NCBI GenBank assembly: GCA_011524615.1
Contig: WTJZ01000059.1
Coordinates: 1 to 10,936 of the forward strand
Direction of reading: 5' to 3'
DNA from: Akkermansiaceae bacterium
Lineage (GTDB): Bacteria; Verrucomicrobiota; Verrucomicrobiia; Verrucomicrobiales; Akkermansiaceae
DNA: 10,936 nt
In this document: in pieces, positions 6,633 to 10,936 of the stretch
Layout: the number at the start of each line of letters is the position of its first letter
Position numbering within the stretch: position 1 is the first letter of the stretch
Program-made: the position numbers and the translations under genes
Notes under the pieces: generated by a model
Databases searched by the model: none
Told to the model about the DNA's origin: nothing
What the model saw: the letters and a program-made list of their open reading frames with translations, nothing else

Positions 6633-7976
6633 ATGATTATTCGCCATCTCTTAACTGCTCTCGCCCTATTGGGGGGAACGCTCGCTGATCAACAGCAGCC
6701 AAACTTTATCATTATCTACACCGATGACCTCGGTTATAATGATCTCAGTTGTTATGGCTCCAAGAGCATTAGGACGCCTCACATCGACCGTATGACGCAG
6801 CAGGGAGTAATGCTTCTCGACTTTTACGCTACCAGTGCCTCATGTACCCCCTCTCGGGCAGCGCTCATGACCGGCAGTTACCCTGGTCGAGTGGGATTAA
6901 ATAATGTTCTCATGCCTGATAGTAAGGACAAGAAGACGGGGGCAGTACTTGGTCTAAACCCTTCTGAGACAACTATTGCCGAGGTCTTACAGTCTACAGG
7001 CTATAGCACTGCCTGTATCGGGAAGTGGCACCTAGGGGATGCTCCTGAGTTCATGCCTAATAACCATGGATTCGACTACTACTTTGGGATCCCATACAGC
7101 AATGATATGATCCCTCCGCGTTTCCCGGACCTCCCTCTGATGCGGAACCAGGAGGTTCTGGAGGTGAACCCTGATCAAGACACCCTCACGAAACGTTTCA
7201 CAGAGGAAGCGCTTCAATTCATCAAGCAGAACCAGAAGAGCCCGTTCTTCCTCTACTTAGCTCACCCTATGCCTCATCGGCCATGCCATGCATCAGCAGA
7301 GTTCCTAAAGAGGTTCTCAGAAGAGCAGCTCAAGAAGATTGGCCCAACTGCAGATAAAGAGTCTCGAGATCTTCTCTACCCTGCCTCTATCGAGGAGATT
7401 GACTGGAGTACAGGCCAGATTCTCCAACAGATAGAAGAGCTAGGCCTAGATCAGAATACACTCGTGATCTTCACCTCAGATAACGGCCCTAAGGTTGGCT
7501 CGGCTAAGCCGCTGAGCGGTAAGAAAGGGAGTGTGTTAGAGGGTGGGCACCGTGTCCCGGCTGTGGTTCAGTGGAAGGGACAAATCCCTGCGGGAGGCAA
7601 ATCCTCACAGCTGATTACCGGGATGGATTTACTGCCGACCTTTGCGAAGCTTGCGGGGGCTACTCTTGATCGCTCGTTAGATATTGATGGCGCGGATGTG
7701 AGCGCCTATCTGACGGCGGATTCTACCAGAGAGCCTGTTGCGAGAACCTTCTTCTATGATCACGGGGGACGTGCTCTCCGACATGGGCAATGGAAGCTTC
7801 ACCAAAACGGTAAGAAGCTCTATAATTTAGCAAAGGATCCTGGGGAAAGACGAAATGTATCGGCCCAGTACCCCGAGAAGGTGGTCGAACTGACCTCTCT
7901 GATGGAAGAAGTACTGTTGGACCTCGACCAACACTCACGACCAGCAGGCACGCTCCCAGCCACAATGACTCACTAA
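6633..7976 (+). CDS. Exported type I sulfatase, family S1 (arylsulfatase/GALNS-like)
   Basis: This 447-residue sulfatase has a signal peptide (about 1-18, cleavage after TLA) and all class I active-site elements. These are Asp31/Asp32 in YTDDLGY, the canonical CTPSR signature with Cys71 as formylglycine precursor followed by ALMTG, Lys131 and His133 in GKWHLG, and metal ligands Asp283/Asn284 in FTSDNGP. EGGHRVPAVVQWKG and LYNLAKDPGE near the C-terminus are typical of arylsulfatase A and N-acetylgalactosamine-6-sulfatase relatives. It differs from the sulfatase at 3832-5355 in length, signature residues and active-site loops, so it belongs to a different S1 subfamily and probably removes a different sulfate group. 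Its start is the first ATG with a signal peptide and no Shine-Dalgarno precedes it. It follows the GH117-like gene after 224 nt, in the same orientation. Its exact substrate cannot be read from the sequence. Confidence 0.95.
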   Translation: MIIRHLLTALALLGGTLADQQQPNFIIIYTDDLGYNDLSCYGSKSIRTPHIDRMTQQGVMLLDFYATSASCTPSRAALMTGSYPGRVGLNNVLMPDSKDKKTGAVLGLNPSETTIAEVLQSTGYSTACIGKWHLGDAPEFMPNNHGFDYYFGIPYSNDMIPPRFPDLPLMRNQEVLEVNPDQDTLTKRFTEEALQFIKQNQKSPFFLYLAHPMPHRPCHASAEFLKRFSEEQLKKIGPTADKESRDLLYPASIEEIDWSTGQILQQIEELGLDQNTLVIFTSDNGPKVGSAKPLSGKKGSVLEGGHRVPAVVQWKGQIPAGGKSSQLITGMDLLPTFAKLAGATLDRSLDIDGADVSAYLTADSTREPVARTFFYDHGGRALRHGQWKLHQNGKKLYNLAKDPGERRNVSAQYPEKVVELTSLMEEVLLDLDQHSRPAGTLPATMTH

Positions 7977-7989
7977 TGATCCCACTCCC

Positions 7990-8031
7990 CCTTTGGCTGG
8001 GTCGCTCATACTATGCAGCACATAGCCAAGG
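7990..8031 (+). terminator. Imperfect hairpin between second sulfatase and AraC-type regulator (weak terminator candidate)
   Basis: CCTT(T)GGCT at 7990-7998 pairs with AGCCAAGG at 8024-8031, with one bulged T. An alternative smaller hairpin uses CTATG (8011-8015) and CATAG (8021-8025) around CAGCA. It begins 13 nt past the sulfatase stop. No uridine tract follows, so intrinsic termination would be inefficient; it may instead be a transcript 3'-end stabiliser or a regulator site. Confidence 0.3.
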
Positions 8032-8087
8032 TAGTCTGTTACCCAAAATACATTGATAAGACAGATATGAGACACTAAGCTCACCCC

Positions 8088-8831
8088 ATGTTTGATGAAT
8101 GTTTTTTTAAAAAGAATTTCATTGGGAATCACTTAGCGAGCCTCTTTGATGATATTCCAGGCTTCACATATTTCATCAAAGATAGGGAACTCAAATATGT
8201 GGCATATAATAATCGACTACAGGAGATCTTCAAGGTCGAGAGCCTGGAAGAAATCCTTGGTAAGGGGGACGAAGACTTCTTCCCAGCAAATCTCGTGAGT
8301 AACATTCGTAAGGATGACCTCATGATTCTTAATACAGGGCAATCGATCATCAACCGGATCGAACTCGTGCCCCGCTCCTCTAGCGCAGGACTCGTGGATT
8401 GGACGACTACAACTAAAAAACCACTGTATAACCAACATAATGAAATCTGTGGAATCGTAGGTGTTACAAGGCCTTTCGACCAGGGTAATACGACTTTAGA
8501 TGTACAGTCAGATCTTGGTGAGGCAGTCTCTCACATGCAGGCTCACTTCCATGAACAGCTCACCACCCCTGATCTCGCTAAGATGGTCAACCTCTCGCCG
8601 AGTACCTTCTTACGCCGCTTTAAATCATCCTTCGCGATGACTCCCAGGGAGTATATCAGAGTGCTCCGAGTACAAGACGCCTGCCATAAACTCGTACAGA
8701 CGACCATGACCCTAGCAGAGGTGAGTTACGAGTGTGGATTCTCAGACCAAAGCCACTTTTCTCGAGAATTCTCACGAATCATGAAAGAAACACCCACCTC
8801 GTACCGTGGGCGCTTCCGGGTCTCCAGATAA
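8088..8831 (+). CDS. PAS-domain AraC-family transcriptional regulator
   Basis: This 247-residue protein is a cytoplasmic DNA-binding regulator. Residues about 16-131 form a PAS domain (DIPGFTYFIKD start, central GKGDEDFF, closing GIVGVTRPFD), which usually binds a small ligand or cofactor. Residues about 150-245 form the AraC/XylS DNA-binding domain with two helix-turn-helix units. The first is about 158-182 (LAKMVNLSPSTFLRRF) and the second about 207-240, with the diagnostic CGFSDQSHFSREF and ETPTSYR. It lacks the cupin sugar-binding domain of classical AraC and has no membrane segment. The ATG at 8088 is the first available start. It lies 111 nt after the sulfatase and about 109 nt before the TIM-barrel gene. 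By position it may control the sulfatase/glycosidase genes, the downstream pair, or itself; the effector is unknown. T7 followed by A5 occurs at codons 5-9. Confidence 0.92.
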   Translation: MFDECFFKKNFIGNHLASLFDDIPGFTYFIKDRELKYVAYNNRLQEIFKVESLEEILGKGDEDFFPANLVSNIRKDDLMILNTGQSIINRIELVPRSSSAGLVDWTTTTKKPLYNQHNEICGIVGVTRPFDQGNTTLDVQSDLGEAVSHMQAHFHEQLTTPDLAKMVNLSPSTFLRRFKSSFAMTPREYIRVLRVQDACHKLVQTTMTLAEVSYECGFSDQSHFSREFSRIMKETPTSYRGRFRVSR

Positions 8832-8902
8832 GCCCCCTACTTGACGATTTTATTCAAAAACATTCCTCAACCATTCATGACATAGCGACAGAAAATCAGT
8901 AG

Positions 8903-8940
8903 AGTTTGGTCAAGATTCTCATTTGAGCAATTACCAAACT
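8903..8940 (+). promoter_or_regulatory. Inverted repeat abutting the start codon of the TIM-barrel gene
   Basis: AGTTTGGT (8903-8910) and ACCAAACT (8933-8940) are exact 8-bp complements, with 22 nt between them. The right arm ends immediately before the ATG at 8941. CAA (8911-8913) can also pair with TTG (8923-8925). In RNA this would put the sequence just before the start codon into a stem; in DNA it could be an operator, for instance for the AraC-type regulator next door. A TTGACG at 8841 resembles a −35 element but no fitting −10 is seen. Confidence 0.35.
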
Positions 8941-9798
8941 ATGATCACCAAGCGCATCTCTACAGAACAAATTCTCGCCAAGTTACGTCACAAGGTTACA
9001 CACCGTATTCCTATCATGATCTCGAGTGCAGGGAGTGGACTCGTCGCCCAACTCCAAGAAGAGGCTGGCACTGATTGTATCAATACATTCTCCGGCGCAC
9101 GCCTCAGAGCCAATGGCATGGGGACCATGTCTATGATGTGGCCGATCATGGACTCGAACCAATATACTCTGGATTACACACGAGAGGACATTATGCCTGC
9201 TCTCAAGGGCCAAGCCTTTGTCTGCGCCTGCCTTAATGCTAACGACCCACTCAAGGACATGCGTATGGTGCTAGAAGATTGCCAACGGATGGGAGTCAAT
9301 GCGGTCTCTAACATCGGCCCCTCCATTAGCTATGTCGACCATGATAGTGAGATCTACCAGGTCCTGACTAAGGCTGGCATCACTCTGGATAATGAGATCG
9401 AGATGCTCAGCCTAGCTAAGGAAATGGGCATGGTAACTATTGGGCTAGGCTTCACCCTCGAGGACTCGATTCGGATTTGTGCTGAGGCCCAGCCGCACGT
9501 CTTTTGCTACCATGCAGGCACGACCAAAGGAGGCCTAAAGGGCTATGATAATGGCACAACCATCGAGCAAACAGCCGCCATTACAGAACATGCCTACAAC
9601 GAGTGTCGCAAGGTACATCCTGAGGTAATCTTGGTTGGACATGGAGCGGCGATGGAGACGCCTGCCGATGCGCAATACATTCTCGACCATACCAGTGGAC
9701 ACGGCTTCTGGACAGGATCATCTACAGAACGCATTCCGATCGAAAAGGCGGTCTCAGATGCTGCCAAGCAATTCACGTCGCTCCAGTTTAGCAAGTAA
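8941..9798 (+). CDS. PEP-hydrolase-like TIM-barrel protein (Tm-1 C-terminal-half homologue)
   Basis: The 285-residue product belongs to the TIM-barrel family annotated as phosphoenolpyruvate hydrolase-like. Visible landmarks are SSAGSG near residue 28 after the first strand, PSISYVDH in the middle, the conserved YHAGTTKGG around His191, VGHGAAMETP around His234, and GSSTERIPIE at about 259-268. These are the phosphate- and ligand-binding strand ends of the barrel. There is no signal peptide, so it is cytoplasmic. The ATG at 8941 is preferred because relatives start shortly before the KRIS-ILAKLR helix; a TTG at 8923 would add six residues. In plants and fungi this domain is fused to a UPF0261 domain (as in tomato Tm-1). 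Here the UPF0261 gene begins 5 nt after this stop codon, so the two products very likely act together. The in vivo reaction is not firmly established. Confidence 0.88.
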   Translation: MITKRISTEQILAKLRHKVTHRIPIMISSAGSGLVAQLQEEAGTDCINTFSGARLRANGMGTMSMMWPIMDSNQYTLDYTREDIMPALKGQAFVCACLNANDPLKDMRMVLEDCQRMGVNAVSNIGPSISYVDHDSEIYQVLTKAGITLDNEIEMLSLAKEMGMVTIGLGFTLEDSIRICAEAQPHVFCYHAGTTKGGLKGYDNGTTIEQTAAITEHAYNECRKVHPEVILVGHGAAMETPADAQYILDHTSGHGFWTGSSTERIPIEKAVSDAAKQFTSLQFSK

Positions 9799-9803
9799 GG
9801 ATC

Positions 9804-10936
9804 ATGATAGCGAAAACCATCGCCATCCTAGCCACACTGGACACCAAGGCACCAGAGGCGGGCTTCATGAAGGCCGAGATCGAGAGGCTCGGTGGCCAAG
9901 TCCTGATCATTGACATAGGAGTGATCGGCTCAGCTCAGATCCGGGCTGATTATTCTCGGGAGCAGGTTGCCAGCCTAGGAGGCAGTAGAATCAATACACT
10001 GTTACAGAACCCGACTCGCTCAGAAGCACAACCCATCATGACATCCGGCGCGATCAAGCTGCTCCAGAGACTGATCGCGGAAAAGCGCATTCATGGCGCT
10101 CTCGCCCTCGGGGGCACCCAGGGCTCATCCATGAATGGCGCCATCTTTCAAGCCCTGCCCTATGGCTTCCCAAAGATCCTCCTCTCTACCGCCGCCTCTG
10201 GAGATACCTCCCACTTTGTGGGGAACAAGGACATCACCATGATGTATTCCGTAAGTGATCTCTTAGGGCTCAATGTCTTCTCAGAAAAGATTCTAGCGAA
10301 TGCTGCCGCCTGTGCGTTCGGCATGGCTCAGGTGGAACGTGATGTCAAACAGTCTAAGGCCAAGGCCGTGATCGGTATCACTAATCTCGGAGTACTGACA
10401 GAGGGGACAATGTACGCCATCCAGCTCTTAGAGGAGGCGGGATACGATTGCATCACCTTTCATGCGATCGGTGCGGGAGGAGACGCTATGGAACAGATGA
10501 TGCGAGACGGCATCATTCATGCCGTCCTCGATTACGCCATGGGTGACATAGCCGATAGTGTGTTCCAGGTTCTACGCAGTGCCAGTGACACTCGGCTTAC
10601 GACTGCAGGACAGCTGGGGCTCCCACAGGTTCTCATCCCAGGAGGCGCTGAGCATCTCGGAGTACTCACCGATGAACATGTCATTCCTGATCAGTTCTCA
10701 GATCAACAACATACATGGCATAGTCCGGTCATCTTTGTCCCTCGCGTCAATGCAGAACAGTCCGCACTGATCGCCGCAGACATCACCCGTCGCCTCAGCC
10801 ACACCACAGGTAATGCTAAGTTCCTGATGCCCTTAAGAGGAGTCTCTCGCTACTCCTCTACTGAGCGTGGAGAGCTACCTAACCCATCTCTTGACATGCT
10901 CTTCTGGGAACAGCTCCAGAGCACCCTCCCCTCCTG
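9804..10936 (+). CDS. UPF0261 / Tm-1-like ATP-binding domain protein (3' end outside window)
   Basis: The frame runs from the ATG at 9804 to the right edge without a stop: 377 residues, close to the ~400 usual for the family, so only a short C-terminus is missing. Family landmarks are ILATLDTK at the N-terminus, GALALGGTQGSS (G103-G107, a glycine-rich loop), STAASGD followed by DITMMYSVSDLLGLN (from D143), FHAIGAGGDAME (around H220), LGLPQVLIPGG, and PLRGVS (343-348). These make up the two Rossmann-like subdomains that bind ATP in the tomato Tm-1 N-terminal domain. No signal peptide is present. It starts 5 nt after the TIM-barrel stop; AAGGA overlapping that stop is the only Shine-Dalgarno-like motif in the window, only 2 nt from the ATG, so translational coupling is likely. 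The physiological role of the family is unknown; an ATP-dependent step on a small acid metabolite is one guess. Confidence 0.9.
   Translation, partial: MIAKTIAILATLDTKAPEAGFMKAEIERLGGQVLIIDIGVIGSAQIRADYSREQVASLGGSRINTLLQNPTRSEAQPIMTSGAIKLLQRLIAEKRIHGALALGGTQGSSMNGAIFQALPYGFPKILLSTAASGDTSHFVGNKDITMMYSVSDLLGLNVFSEKILANAAACAFGMAQVERDVKQSKAKAVIGITNLGVLTEGTMYAIQLLEEAGYDCITFHAIGAGGDAMEQMMRDGIIHAVLDYAMGDIADSVFQVLRSASDTRLTTAGQLGLPQVLIPGGAEHLGVLTDEHVIPDQFSDQQHTWHSPVIFVPRVNAEQSALIAADITRRLSHTTGNAKFLMPLRGVSRYSSTERGELPNPSLDMLFWEQLQSTLPS

Noticed and set aside
9635..9913. 92-codon + strand frame spanning the TIM-barrel/UPF0261 junction
   Set aside because: It overlaps two well-supported genes in another frame and its low-complexity polar product resembles no family.
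1..10936. tRNA, rRNA, CRISPR array, insertion sequence, attachment site
   Set aside because: I looked for cloverleaf-like segments, regularly spaced repeats, transposase motifs and terminal repeats and saw none; the only short regular repeat is the pair at 5373-5400.

Overview
The window reads as part of a chromosome of a polysaccharide-degrading, probably marine member of the Verrucomicrobiota (Opitutia/Puniceicoccales-like). This rests on three things: the gene mix of GH95 fucosidase, GH117-like enzyme and several type I sulfatases; a surface protein ending in a DxDxDG calcium loop followed by a C-terminal β-domain of the type common in exported verrucomicrobial proteins; and roughly even base composition with no Shine-Dalgarno motif before most genes. 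Planctomycetota or Kiritimatiellota are less likely alternatives. Every gene I can support lies on the + strand.

Layout. Positions 2-982 hold the 3' end of a large β-strand-repeat surface protein. A gene-free stretch with small palindromes (983-1314) follows. Then comes a likely operon of three exported enzymes: a GH95 α-L-fucosidase/galactosidase (1315-3786), a type I sulfatase (3832-5355) and a GH117-like hydrolase (5404-6408), with gaps of only 45 and 48 nt. A 224-nt spacer holds a perfect 7-bp inverted repeat and a doubtful remnant of an FAD-binding oxidoreductase. A second type I sulfatase (6633-7976) follows. Next is a PAS-AraC transcription regulator (8088-8831). The window ends with a tightly coupled pair: a PEP-hydrolase-like TIM-barrel protein (8941-9798) and a UPF0261/Tm-1-like ATP-binding protein (9804 to the right edge, incomplete).

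How they may work together. The first enzyme block looks like part of a locus for a sulfated, fucose- or galactose-containing algal polysaccharide such as fucoidan. The sulfatases would strip sulfate esters, GH95 would release terminal α-L-fucose or α-L-galactose, and the GH117-like enzyme would cut another terminal residue. All four carry signal peptides, so they act outside the cytoplasm. The AraC regulator senses something through a PAS domain and may control the enzymes, the pair downstream, or both. The TIM-barrel/UPF0261 pair corresponds to the two halves of the plant Tm-1 protein, here as separate adjacent genes in reversed order. Its biochemical role is not established, and its place beside a polysaccharide locus with a dedicated regulator is the most intriguing feature of the window.
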